A stretch of 64,000 nt of DNA from Pseudeuparius sepicola (taxonomy: Eukaryota > Arthropoda > Insecta > Coleoptera > Anthribidae). Made by a program: the position numbers and the translations under genes. How positions within the stretch are numbered: the stretch's first letter is position 1; the number at the start of each line of letters is the position of its first letter. The notes under the pieces are model-generated. The model was not told the DNA's origin. It was given only the letters and a program-made list of their open reading frames with translations, and searched no databases. This document shows positions 45,910-57,176 of this stretch, piece by piece. The DNA is taken from assembly GCA_963920635.1 (NCBI GenBank), contig OY987300.1:57185415-57249414 (forward strand), read 5' to 3'.

Positions 45910-46350
45910 AATATTAACCTACCTTTACCCCTTTCTTAATAACATTAATATTATGCTTGTCCAGCATGGCTGAACCAACTAGAAGCTCGTGACTATTTTT
46001 ACATTGCGAACGGGGCGTGCTTTGGGCACATCGTTCGACTTCCCCCACTTCTCCGCATGGTCATCTCTGTGTTGTAGTGTTGCCAAGTGGAGGGTAATAA
46101 TAGGAATTTCTGTGAATACCACGTGCTTTCCAGCAGAGGTATATGTATAGGGTCACCAATAAAAATGTTGTTTTTTTATTATTTCAAGTACCTACATAAT
46201 TTGAAGTTTCTGCATGAAAAGTGCTCAAAAATTGGTGGTTTCCTTTTATAAGTAGGAAGAGGAAAAAGTTGGTAATTTTAAACAAATTTTCCTACGTCTA
46301 CTAATTTTTTCGTAATTTTACCAAGATAAATATAATATTAGGTAGGTATA
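45910..46350. other. Intergenic DNA
   Basis: No gene is seen. A GC-richer patch at 45985-46090 (GCGAACGGGGCGTGCTTTGG) has no recognisable features. Confidence 0.3.
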
Positions 46351-46352
46351 CA

Positions 46353-46600
46353 GTATACAGTGTCCGACAGGTTCATACAAGTCCTAATTTTTATGGCACT
46401 AACATTTATAAATGATAAATCCTCTCTGAAATCGAACTGGCATAAGTATTTGTCATATTTATTAATTTTTGGGCTTACCTTCTAATTCGAAACAACTTTT
46501 CATAATACATATTTTTTTAAATTAAAAATAGGGATGTTTTACACTCGAGCCTTTTTTCATATGGTCGAAGCTTCCCCGTATACGAAATGAGATGGCCGCC
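46353..46600. mobile_element. MITE fragment sharing the AAGTTGTTT/AAAGTA module
   Basis: The left end reads TATACAGTGTCCGACAGGTT. Internally it carries TTCGAAACAACTTTTCATAA, then AAATAGGGATGTTTTACACT, followed by TTCCCCGTATACGAAAT. These are diverged versions of the module found inside the elements at 14670-15514, 21954-23111 and 48190-48550. No right end was identified. Confidence 0.45.
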
Positions 46601-46668
46601 AGTCTCTTTTTATTATTCCCAGAACTTTTTTCCCATATTTATTAGTTTTTAAATTAATATAGATCGCT

Positions 46669-47184
46669 TTGTAGAAAATTTAGTTCTCTACAAAAAACTC
46701 TCTACGGTTTTTTTCTTCATAAATTATGTCGTAAATACACGTACCCAGGCATATTGAATATTATTCGCAATAATTCAGTTACCATAGAAAACACAACATT
46801 TACACTTAATAAGACGTGCTATTGTTTGATGTGTAGTTTGAGTTACGTTTTCTATAAGTGTTTCGAGCTTTTTTGAAGAAATATTAATTATTGTTACTAA
46901 ATGATTATATATGATCTACACTTAATTTTATCTAATTGAATTAAAAACACTCTATATGAATGTGACAAAGCGTAAAGCGTAGACTCGAACAAAATGTCAC
47001 ATATTTTATTTTATGCATATTTTATTTACATAGGTAAGGTAACTAGATTAAGTATTGATTATGTTTAATATGCGTGGGTACGTGTATGGTGGCTGAATTT
47101 TGGGCGCTATCTCCCAAACGACATAATTTATGAAAAAAGACAGTAGAGTAGTTTTCTGTAGAAAATTAAACTTTCTACAAAGTG
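46669..47184. mobile_element. Foldback element with about 90-bp arms
   Basis: CTTTGTAGAAAATTTAGTTC through CTTCATAAATTATGTCGT, then ACACGTACCCAGGCATATT (46669-46760), is mirrored at 47070-47184 by AATATGCGTGGGTACGTGTA and ACGACATAATTTATGAAAAA through CTTTCTACAAAG. The centre is AT-rich and non-coding. Confidence 0.7.
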
Positions 47185-48130
47185 GTTCCGGTGGTTCTGG
47201 GGTTCCGGTATGCTATGTTGCCGCTTAGGCGCAGGGCGCAGTTACGGCGTATCTAATAACCAGCCCACTTGCCGCCGACAGCTGTTCGGGTGAACGACCT
47301 GGTCAGCCGGCGCGCGGCGAGGCGCAATCGCCAGTAATGCCAAGTCGAAGACAGGGGGAAGACAGTTCGTGCTCTTATATACCTTGTTGCTTGGTGTACC
47401 ATAGTATAAGTGGAATCGGCTTGCTACACGAGAAAATTACTATATACCGGTACAATCTTATGGAAATGCGGCTAATGCGCTTGTACGTTTTGTGCAAAGT
47501 TTTAATTGTTGCTCAACATTTTTGGGCACTAGGTATATTGATATTTACAAAATAAGAAAAGGATTGATATTGGAAATCAAAAAGCGACTCAAAAAGGTTT
47601 TATCGTCAGAGCAGAATATTTCGACATTTCTTGAGATTTCTGCGAAAATGTAAAAAATAAGAACCTACAGTTAAATTTGACTGAATCACGCTGTATCTAT
47701 CTAGCTATATACCTATCTAACGAAGCGTTCGTTTTCCTTTGACCCACCAAGGAGCGCGGTGGAGCAGGGCAGGCGATCTCCCACCGAAAACAAAAACTCA
47801 CTACTTTTATGGCGCCTATAAATCCGGGGCCGGTTAGAAAAAAGCTGGCGCGCGATAAATAATAATAAAAAACGAGGGGGGGGCAGGGCGGGGAAATATA
47901 TAAAATAAAATAGTAATAAATCGCTGGCCGCTCCAGCGGAGCATGAATGAGAGGCCGCGATCGTTAATCTGAAAAAGTGGCGCGGTATTTTTTCGGCGGC
48001 GCTTTGAGCGCCTCTCGATATCTCAATCGGAACGGGGACCGGAGAGAAGTGTGTGCGTGAGTGTTGGTCGGTCGTGTTGTCGCATATCATGTTCTTGGTC
48101 TCATCGCCTCGACCTGCACGGCACGTTTAC
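47185..48130. promoter_or_regulatory. GC-rich islands with TTTATGGC; candidate promoter or enhancer
   Basis: Two CG-rich patches (47185-47345 and 47700-48130) flank an AT-rich stretch. The second holds ACTTTTATGGCGCCTATAAA (TTTATGGC at 47806-47813), GCGCGATAAATAATAATAAA, TAGTAATAAATCGC, CATGAATGAG and GATCGTTAATC. It then runs into a C/T/G-rich stretch ending GGTCGGTCGTGTTGTCGC. The motif set resembles that of the islands at 6.3, 13.6 and 20.4 kb. The frame at 47713-48090 (minus) has no domain and is not called. Regulatory function is inferred. Confidence 0.35.
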
Positions 48131-48189
48131 AAGAAAATGTTTGGTTTAGGTAGAGGAATTTTGTTTTTTTTTGTATTAATATACCTATA

Positions 48190-48550
48190 TACAGGGACCG
48201 GCAGAAAGTTGGACACAAAAATTTAATATTTTTAAACTCTGATTTCGATTAATTAAATTTCTAGCTGCTAATCGAACAAAATTAAAGTTTAGTAGCAAAA
48301 AAAGCGAAAAATAAAAAATGCGAAAAAAGGCAAAAAAATTTCTTTTTTTTTACTAGGTGGCTGTGACTTTAAATCTGACATCCACCTTTGATTCTAAACA
48401 ACTTTTGTAAATAAGGGTACTTTACTCTTGAGTTATTTTGACATTTTTGAATCTCCCTCGTATCCAAAAAGATATATTTAAATTTTGATATGAGCGTTTT
48501 GAGTCTGAAATGATGCACCAACTTTTACCAGGAATAAAATTTTCTGAAAA
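48190..48550 (+). mobile_element. Fragment of the 21954-23111 foldback family
   Basis: TATACAGGGACCGGCAGAAA then GTTGGACACAAAAATT matches the left end of the element at 21954. Further on, GGTGGCTGTGACTTTAAATC, CTAAACAACTTTTGTAAATA and AGGGTACTTTACTCTTGAG match its right-arm interior. It therefore seems to hold an arm end joined to part of the opposite arm. Confidence 0.65.
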
Positions 48551-48559
48551 ATTAATAAT

Positions 48560-50150
48560 AAAAAGGTTTTCCACCGCGAGTATTACTGAGATTTTAATGC
48601 CAGAAATAGCTTACACAAATTATTCAAAGTAGGTACCTGATGCATATATTATCATAGTCAAAGTCGAATTTAAAAATTATAATGGTTTTATTTATTATGT
48701 ACCTATACGTACATTAAATCATATTTTTGTATGCAATAAAATTTGAACTTTTCTAGTTACATTTTCACAATAATTATTTATTTTTTTATTTTTAATTATT
48801 ATTGTCCTAAGGCAGTATCAACTCTGTTTGTTTCTTTTAAAATTTTAATAATATTTGCAATCCTACGGTCAAAGAAAATATATTTAGAAGCTCTTTTTTA
48901 GAACATAAATTTAACTCGATTTTTTTCTGTAAAATATCGTAATGAACAGCGTCATTCCCTGCAGCTTGTGGAATTTTTGTCATATAAGTAATATATGCGC
49001 TGTAACTCATTATGTATTAGAGATACAAAAAAAATGAGGAAAAGTTGTTCATACTTTGATCCCTACAAATTTTATGAAGGTCGTTTTGCTCTAAAAAGTG
49101 TTTAGGAAACCACCCATATTGTTTAGGAGATCACCCTATAGCTCAATTCGTACCAGGAGTTCGAATATGATCTTTTGGATGAATACTTAGGAGGCAGTCC
49201 CCAAGCAACCTTGAAAAAATCATCCTGATTGGATTTTTCTGCGACCCCTATAAGCTGAGCACATCTTTATTGGACTATTTAGTTTTGGAGATATAGTTTT
49301 AAATAGCTGAATGCCAGTCTAGAAAAATAGTTAATGTCCAGTCTATAAAATAATAACGAGATCTTGTCTTGATCTTACAAAAATCTGTAATAGATTTGTC
49401 CGTAGTAAAAAAAAATGCTGTCTGCCTTATTGTCAATTGTCAATAAAGGAGAAGATTTGCCTGATAACTGATAAAATACAAAACAATTAATTATTTTTTA
49501 ATATTTTATATGTTTTCTTATTCCAGTTTAGAACTGGAAAATTTGTATCAACTTTTGAACCAATAAATGGCACAATCTGCTTTTCAGGTCATGCCATGGT
49601 GCCAGTTCTCAAAAACTTCTAGTAGCTTTCTGAAAATCCTGAAGTGTTGAAGTTGAAGTTCATGAAGTTCATCTATAAGTATTCTAGATTTAACATATAG
49701 CTGCAACTTGCCCGCATTAACCACTGTATAAATAGGTGAACTTGTATTGTGTCATCAAATTGTGTTGAGTATGCCCTGTCAAGTTGGGAGCGAAGGAAGA
49801 AAACATAGGTAGGTATTATTAGAGAATAATAATTATATATGTTTTCTTTGATAACATTCCTTTAGCGATGGCCGAGTAGGCACTGACCATCCCATTACCG
49901 ACCGCGAGAAAATGTTAATGGGCCAGTACTGACCGCGGTCTTCCAAATTGAATTATGAATAATAAATGAGTTGCATTACTGACCGCCATTGAATCATCCC
50001 TTAATGATGGTTTCATAGAATTTTATTGTATCCTTATCGATATACAGAATTTACGAATTTATTCTTAGAAAAGTTACCAATGGAAGGGTAAGGTGACGGG
50101 CGTTATTAAATGAAGAGAACATATTATAGGTCCATAATAATCACAATAAT
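48560..50150. other. AT-rich DNA with repeat fragments
   Basis: A 145-bp block at about 49127-49272 (GCTCAATTCGTACCAGGAGT through TTTATTGGACTA) recurs in the same orientation at about 51124-51276. At 49880-49995, ACTGACC or CCGACCGC motifs recur four times. No gene is seen. Confidence 0.45.
49127..49272 (+). repeat. Direct repeat copy A flanking the MULE relic
   Basis: Phrases shared with 51124-51276 in the same orientation are GTACCAGGAGT, TGATCTTTTGG, AGGAGGCAGTC, CTGAAAAAATCA-like and TTTATTGGACTA. Identity is moderate. The two copies enclose the MULE transposase relic at 50165-50840 but are direct rather than inverted, unlike normal MULE ends. Confidence 0.65.
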
Positions 50151-50164
50151 TGCTACAAAGTATC

Positions 50165-50840
50165 AAACGAACCATACACAGATGTAGAGAAATACAAATA
50201 TGTTTGCAAAAAGCGGGCAAGAGAAGAGCTTACACCAATTCCAAAGATTTTCGAAGAGGTACCTACTTCATCAGCCGAAAAATTTGGGTTTCGAATTTGT
50301 AACAGAAATTTCTGATTACACTTCAAAGAAGTCATTTTTATATCGCCAACGAAATCAAGAATTAGGCGTGCCGATACTACCAAAATCGCAAGGTTTGTTG
50401 AAGTTTCCTTAATTATTTTGTGTAATTTTTTCAACCCTTGCAAAATTAACAAATGTTTCTCTTTTTCCCTTTTTACGTGAAATTGTAATCCCCGATAGTT
50501 ATGCAAGAATGGATGATGGACATAATTTCGCCATATTTGATTCTGGGACGAAAGAAAGAAAAATTGGCTTTGGAAGTAAGCTTGGCATGGAGACACTGCA
50601 ACATCAAATTCAGTTTTCGGAGATGGCACATTTAAAAGCTGTACTAAATTATTTGGTCAGCTATATGTGTTACACGTGGACTAAGGAGTACGGAGCAAAA
50701 AACTAACGCCAGGCCAGCGTTGTATGCATTACTTCCCAATAGACAGAAAAAAGTTACGTGGAAATGTTTTCTCTAATCAAAAGAAGCTGTTACGGTTCAA
50801 AAAGTTTCAAGCGGATAAAGGGAAAAAAAAAAGAAATTAC
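50165..50840 (+). pseudogene. MULE (Mutator-like) transposase relic
   Basis: Across frames the order of an insect MULE transposase can be read. First comes TPIPKIFEEVPTSSAEKFGF, then FVTEISDYTSKKSFLYRQRN and LGVPILPK (to about 50395). After an AT-rich interruption come MDDGHNFAIFDSGTKERKIG (about 50507) and FGDGTFKSCTKLFGQLYVLH (about 50617-50676; the Asp of DGTFK is the first catalytic residue). NARPALYALLPNRQKKV near 50706 follows. There are at least three frame breaks, and the remaining catalytic acids are not found. The 158-codon minus-strand frame at 50153-50629 is a shadow of this relic. Confidence 0.85.
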
Positions 50841-51123
50841 CTTTTTTTCCACAATAGAGCACTTACATTTCTTCTTCAAATGCCTTTATTTATTTTGCTG
50901 TAACTTTGATTCATTTAATTTGGTAATGCTTTAAATTCATGTTGGCTTTCCTATTGTCCGCTAATGTTTTCATAAAATTGGTTTCGCCTCCTAAAATAGA
51001 GTAAAATAATTTTCTTTTATGACTAATTAAATTAATTGTTAACTTACCTAGAAATCCTTGCATTATACTTCTATCCGTTTCGCACTGCTTAGCGCGACCA
51101 CTGTGTAGGCGCATGTTTACCTT

Positions 51124-51276
51124 ATAGCGCAATTTGTACCAGGAGTATGCGAGTGTGATCTTTTGGTTGGACACTCAGGAGGCAGTCTAGAAACAATCCT
51201 GAAAAAATCACCCGTTTTGGATTTTTTTTACAAAACTGATACCTTTATTGGACTAAAAATCATTGAAGCTGGTTAA
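51124..51276 (+). repeat. Direct repeat copy B flanking the MULE relic
   Basis: This is the second copy of the block at 49127-49272, with GCGCAATTTGTACCAGGAGT, TGATCTTTTGGTTGGACACT, AGGAGGCAGTCTAGAAACAA and CCTTTATTGGACTA. See copy A. Confidence 0.65.
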
Positions 51277-51279
51277 CAA

Positions 51280-52185
51280 AAATTAATATTTTAATGAGTT
51301 TTTGAAGAATATCTTTTTCAAGGACGAAAATAAAGAAAAATTAAAAATTAGGGCTTTCGAGTGCTGTAACATAAGTTACTAATAATATGTCGTCCAAAAA
51401 AAAATTTCTTGGTGTCGCGACGCCTAGCGTCGTATTTGCAAAGAGGCGTTAAATGGGTCAATCTATTCTTAAAAACTACGTATAATCTCCCGCATAAATA
51501 ATATCCATATTCCACGACCGGGGTCCTAAAAATGATCACCCTCTAGGTACACATTACACTCTAATTAAAATTGTACATATATGTATAATAAAATGTTTCC
51601 TATATATAGGTACCTATATAATATATTAAGATGATTTATTATCGTTTGCATATAGGTAGGTATACCGGTATACCGCAAATTGCAAAGGTGCTTTATTTTT
51701 ATGACGATGTTCTTCCTTTCAGGTGATGTCTATTGCTTCGTCAAAAAATGCACGACTGAGATAAATTTAATAGAGAATCAATAAAGATCGAAGAATGTGA
51801 AGGTCTACAATGCCAGAAAAGCCAGCCTGTATGTCGTGACAGGATTGTTGCTCTACAAACAAATAACTAACTATAACTGCTTATCCCGAAACTGTTCAGG
51901 TAATTCAACTGTATACTGACAGGTTTTGCCATAATTTTTTTGCTGGAGGAGAGAAAGTCAGTTAAAGACAGAGTCCTGAATATTGGCCCATATGTTGTGG
52001 GATTCTACTCATTGTGCAGAGAATCCGCCTTTGTGTATAGGTTTTCCAAAAGTATTAATTCATAAAGTCGTTCAGAAAAGTCACATTGAGATATGTGATG
52101 AATTGCTATTTAGGTATACCTATACTTACTTATATCATAGTGATAACTCTATAAGTATTTTGTTTTGAATGACTAGTTTTTATAT
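51280..52185. other. AT-rich intergenic DNA
   Basis: No gene is seen. It includes TAGGTACCTA-rich low-complexity sequence near 51600-51670 and GGGTCCTAAAAATGATCACC near 51525, which resembles fragments of repeats elsewhere in the window. Confidence 0.35.
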
Positions 52186-52189
52186 GGTG

Positions 52190-52612
52190 CCAATTGGTCG
52201 TGTATTGCCAGGCTGAACAGGCATAGTTTTGCCCTTTCGAGAAGATTACGGTTTGGGTTTTGTCAGCGTTTTCCATGATTTTCCACTTGTCGATCCACTC
52301 AGTGAGTTTATCAAGAGCAGATTGGAGGCATTGAAAGTATACTTGCGTAGGTAGAGCGGGGTGCGTGTGGAGGAATATGGAATATCGTCAATGAAGATGT
52401 TTTAGACATTGGGAGCGAGCACGGAGCCTTGGGGGGCTCCTGCTGCGATATGGGCTTGATCGAGGAGAGGTGAGCCCCAAATCGGATTTGGAATTTGCGA
52501 TCGGAGAGAAACGAGACGATGACTTTGACAATTTGGGGACTGATTTCAATGGAGAGGAGTTTGTAAAGGAGGACATGGATGCCACACCTTACCAAAAGCT
52601 TTCGCAACAATA
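52190..52612 (-). pseudogene. Jockey LINE reverse transcriptase fragment
   Basis: On the minus strand the reading is LLVRCGIHVLLYKLLSIEIS then VSFLSDRKFQIRFGAHLS (about 52500-52610). A frame change leads to AGAPQGSVLAP (motif B, about 52415-52447) and NIFIDDIPYSS (about 52378-52412). A deletion has removed motif C (YADD). Next come FQCLQSALDKLTEWIDKWKI and ENADKTQTVIFSKGQ (about 52225-52342), the region following motif C in jockey elements. It is GC-richer than the LINE relics at 43 kb and is a different family. Confidence 0.85.
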
Positions 52613-52679
52613 TTGTATTTCTTTAATCATCCCACCTTGGCGACCAAGCATACCTACGCGATTCAAGATACAAGATTCC

Positions 52680-53590
52680 TAATGACGACCGTCCGAATTC
52701 TTAATGGCCAATTAATCCGCGCCCGCGGACAGCCCGGCCGCAGGGCCGCTCTTTTTCGGCCCGCTAATTAGGTGTTAGAAAGGAATCCGTGGCCCGCGGC
52801 GCCTTATTAATATTTACCGGACGATTCTTTCCCGCCCGCCGCGCCGCGGCGGACCGACCATGTGTTTTCAAGTTGGCGCCGAACCGCGCCATTGGCCGCC
52901 CGGCCGTAGTCACATGGCCCGGTTACGTCAGCGGCGCGTGTCCGAGCGAGAAAGTAACCTCATAAATATGGTGCGAACGAGAGAGAGGCGCATAAAGCAT
53001 GGTTAGCGGGGAGCGTCAACCATTATCTTGCGTTCGGGCGCTCCGTCTCCGTCCGGCCCGTTCGGGCGGCGGGCCGCGCGCGACGGAGAGGGCGGTCGCG
53101 GTCCGCCCCCCCCCGGCGCTCGGGCGGAGCGCCGCGGCACGCCGGCCGTAAACCATCCTCCGGCACTTAACTCACGTATATCGCAGGACAAGTTGCGTCC
53201 GCGGCGACAACTCAATGCTGTCATATGCCCAGGGGCGAATAACACGCGAATAAGCGGCGCGCAGTGACCGATGGACTGAGCTTCCGGTGTGCTTCCGGGT
53301 CCTCGCAGACCCCCGGAACCAGCGGCGGATCCGAAAGGTCAGTGCCACTTTATCACTTCCCTATTTCCATGCGAGCCCGGCCGTCGCCGCGCCGCTCGGC
53401 GCTCCCTCTCCCCGGACCGGCGATCATTTGGGCGCTTCCGCCTTCCGCCTCCCCGCGATGATGAATCCCCACTCTTTGCGCGCCGTTGTTCCCGCATCCC
53501 AGGCACATGCCGGCTTATTATTCTCCGCCAAACAGCTGATTTCGAAAACCATTTGCTTGCTTCCGTAGTGCCTCGCTCAAAACAAAAAAA
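52680..53590. promoter_or_regulatory. 900-bp CpG-dense island, candidate promoter/enhancer
   Basis: This is the most GC- and CpG-rich stretch of the window. It carries homeodomain-type sites (TTAATGGCCAATTAATCC, CGCTAATTAGGTG, TTATTAATATTTACC), CCATTGG boxes, GTTACGTCAGCG, CTCATAAATATGG, CGCATAAAGCATGG, GGCGAATAAC and GCGAATAAGC. There are no transposon ends. Frames are open on both strands (53003-53245, 53028-53267, 53264-53597, 53339-53623), as expected from stop-poor GC-rich DNA, and none shows a domain. An unrecognised first exon cannot be excluded. Confidence 0.4.
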
Positions 53591-53594
53591 AAAC

Positions 53595-55310
53595 TGATTC
53601 ATTGCTTGTTGCTTGCAAGACACATTTTGACGAATATTTCCTGAACTAAAATGTTTAGCGCGTGAACAAAATAAACACTGTTACGATCGGTTTCATTTAC
53701 CTAAACTACCTTCTATAATTCAAATGTAGTATAGGTATAGGTAACCCATTTTCAATTTTTCTACATGCAAATATATGTAGCTTGATAATGTAACAAGACG
53801 CAAGCTCATAAATATTATAAAAATTGTGAGGCAGATATATCATTTCCCTAACTTCATGATATTAGTTTATTAAGCACTTATTTCAAAAGTACATCTCATG
53901 CGGTCTGTCAAAAATGAGATAATTAAAATGTTTATATAGATTAACTGCCTGCATCTCCTTATAGAAAAACACCGCTGCTCGTCAAGAGCGCCGGACAAAT
54001 TGTGAATTCAGGGTATTGCTCCTCAATAGCTTTATCTGTGTGATTTACTATTTGTACTACACTCACTGGATTACTACAGTTGTCTAGTATATTCCGTAGT
54101 TCTTAAGCGAACGGAATCATTGTTCTACCAGGAAAAGTCGGCCCTAGGCAAGGAAGACAAAATAATAGTAATTGTTCCCCTCCCCCGCACAAGCATTCTG
54201 TTGCTTCTGGAGTACCTACTCCTAGTTTGGAGTATTGTGAGGGTGAAAACTATTATTATGTATTTCTAAATACCTTAGCCTTCATTAAAATGAATATTTT
54301 GAAACCGCTTTTAGATACAGATACCAGATGTGTTATTTATTAGATTAGAATACTGATTGTGAGGCAGCTAAAGTACTGCGAATACCAAATAGGCATGCGG
54401 TGCTGTAAGGTGACCTATAAAACTGGGTGGGTTATACTTTCTTAACAGATTTAGTAATAGTCAAATTAGTAGGTAATAATAGTGGTAATATAATTAAGTA
54501 GTAATAAATGTTCTCTTCGGAGAGAGAACAGAGGCTACGCCACTGCAAGTAGGTAGGTAGGTACTATAAAAAAATAAAAATATACAAAACAAAAACCGTA
54601 TGCCACACAAAACCGAGAGCACCTCTTAGTTGTGATCCGACGGAGAACGATACGGTATTATTCCAACATAAACGGAGAAGGCTACAAATAATATAGGTAT
54701 TTTTCTAGGTAGGATTCTCTATTTTAAATACAAAAAATGGCCCTGGCTAAAAATATTCTTTGACAAAATGAATAATTTCAGATTTCCTAATCCTAATAAA
54801 TAATGTGCACCAAAACGACTAAATTGCCGTTTTAATAATTTATTGTCCATACATTAAAATCGATATCTGACAATATATCAAATACTTACAAGTTTACCTA
54901 TTTATTGGGAGGAAAATAATTAATTTATAATTTATTACGTTTGAAATAGTTATTAAGTGCTAATAATTATGCATTTACTATATTTTTTACTCTCATAAAT
55001 AATTTTGTAAAAATTCTTGACAATGTTCATTTAACACTTTTTTCTATTATACTATTGCAAGGGAAATAAAATATCTAACAACAAATTCTGTATTATTTAT
55101 TACTATATTAATAATACCATAGCAAGTTTGGTTATGTACGAATATTAGTAGGTCCTTAGCTCCGAATATTAATTGAAATAGGTATTTAATTAGGTTGATG
55201 TATAGAGTACTGCAAAATAACATCCCTATATACTAACTAGAACGAGTTTGATTTGCCCAAGAGAACATCGATGGAGAAATTTAATTTTTTGTTCAATTTG
55301 AAATCTATAA
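53595..55310. other. AT-rich intergenic DNA
   Basis: No gene is recognised. AGAGGCTACGCCACTG near 54531 looks like a hAT-type right end (mirror of CAGTGGCGTAGCC) without a clear left partner. Confidence 0.35.
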
Positions 55311-55312
55311 TT

Positions 55313-55602
55313 TTAATTACAAGAAAAGGTGATAATGGGCAAACACTTAAAGTTAACAAAAAGAAAAAACTAGTAACCGCATACACGTGTTTCATGCTAT
55401 TTGGGGATGTGCTGACTGAAGCTGCAAATGTGCTGTTGGCTCCTGCCTGGACTTCATTTGTTGCTTCCCAAATCATGCCTATCTTTTGGTTTGGTTAATG
55501 TTACACCGTACCGATGATTGCCAAATAGCATGAAACACGTGTATGCGGTTACTAGTTAACTTTGAGTGTTTGCCCATTATCACCTTATCTTGTAATTATT
55601 AC
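55313..55602. repeat. 290-bp inverted repeat, about 90-bp arms
   Basis: AATTACAAGAAAAGGTGATA through GTAACCGCATACACGTGTTT then CATGCTATTTGG (55313-55408) is mirrored at 55511-55602 by CCAAATAGCATGAAACACGT and TGTATGCGGTTACTAGTTAA through GATAATGGGCAAACACT reversed. The loop of about 100 bp contains a hydrophobic-looking stretch inside the open frame 55253-55498 that I do not recognise. Confidence 0.85.
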
Positions 55603-55609
55603 ATTTAGG

Positions 55610-57170
55610 TACACTCGCTAATCTTACATTCTTCTATAATTTTACATCAAAAATGACTGAAAATCACAATACATTCGATAAATAAGCTGCTTTGTACCTA
55701 TACCTATATAACTTTTTGTCCGAAAATGACTTGTTCTCCAAAATGTCAATGTTTTTCTGCAAAAACCGAAGAATTAATGTCAATTTCAAGTTTAGATTTC
55801 ATCGCATTTAACCACTTCCATTGAACAGTCCTGCGGCCGCGACAGTAGGTATAGAATTCGGTGAGAAGTGACCCTGCAAAAAAGGCAAGACTTAAATACA
55901 GGTTTTGCTCGATAATTTCAATAAATTTATAACGAGAAAATGAAGCCATTCAAGGAGATAGCAGGCCAGCAACATTGCCAGCTCGTGAACGCGGTTCCGC
56001 AGCAAATTTATAGCCCCATATTATAATTATAGGGAAACGCGTTCTGAACATAAATCGCTTAAGACCGATCGGCACGCAAAAAATCTGCATTTTTAATCTT
56101 TACTGTGAAATAGTTGGAAATTTGTCTATGTAGGTCTTACTTTTTACTTTTTTCTAAGATCGGCCTATTCAACCACTGATCGTGATAGTAGAGAAAATAT
56201 GTAGAATTTTCAAATACCTATTCCCGATAAGCAAACATCTCTATGCATTTGTCAGTTGAATGAAAGCTATCAACAGTTATCGCCAGTATGTTTATTGGTT
56301 CTGTTTAAGAAATTCTCTATCTCTGTGAAAATTAATATATTTTCCTTTATCTGATAATCAAATAATTAAAATACAAGCAAGTCAGGCCTCTTGTTCACCT
56401 TTCCGGTAATTGGAAAAAGTCATTAACCATTTCAATACCTAAGAGCAATAAAACCTCTTGTGCGTAAAGCATAAAAAGAATTTTACCTACCCTCCACATT
56501 TTGGCCTTCAAATTCCCTGGAGATATTTTTTGAGGGCTAAATTAGTTCCGCTTTTTGTGCTTTGTCCGTTTTTTACCGCTCTAAGATTTTGCCGTCTATG
56601 CCGCATGTTATCTGGCAAATATGTAACAATGCGGGATTATATTTATGACTTCCTCTAGCAAACAAGCAAGTTTCAAGTTAACGACAAAAAAATATGGGAA
56701 AAGAGCAGGTATACATATTATAAAGAATTCAAATGCAGTAGCTATACAACATTTTACAAAAAAAGTAATTGTTCTTATTTGCCTTGATCTACATCAATGT
56801 TTTCATAACAATGGGTCCACTTATAAATTACAGTTATAGAATCAATTAATGTCAATTGGGTTAGCCTGTATTGAAATTGAAACAACCTGTATTTTAATTA
56901 AACTGACTTATAATAGTATAAAAGTGAAAATACACAACAAATGGATCTTGCTCTACTGCAGTAAAATGCCAAACTAGGTATGTCGGTTAATAATCCTTGT
57001 ATTGTGCCTTATTTATACCTAGTATAAATAATAATAATATAATAATATTATTTCCACAGTTCTTTTTTATAGGGGATTCCTGTACATACTTTGTCAACTA
57101 CACAGTCAAAAATTTCGAGTGTAATTTCACTTAAATAAATATTCACTTATTAGCTCAGAGTAGACGATCG
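55610..57170. other. AT-rich intergenic DNA
   Basis: No gene or element is recognised. A small GC-richer patch lies at 55965-56070. Confidence 0.4.
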
Positions 57171-57176
57171 GCTTAA

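Noticed and set aside
45611..45939. Long repetitive open frames (CLFV/CLSV and KQTN/QTDK) on both strands
   Set aside because: They are produced by the AAAC and AAACAGAC microsatellite, which has no stop codons in any frame.
50153..50629. 158-codon minus-strand frame
   Set aside because: It is the antisense shadow of the MULE transposase relic, which is recognisable on the plus strand.
53003..53623. Overlapping 79-102 codon frames on both strands
   Set aside because: Stop-poor GC-rich DNA gives such frames by chance. None has a recognisable domain, and they overlap each other.
55253..55498. 81-codon frame with a hydrophobic C-terminus
   Set aside because: More than half of it lies in the arm of an inverted repeat, and no family is recognisable.
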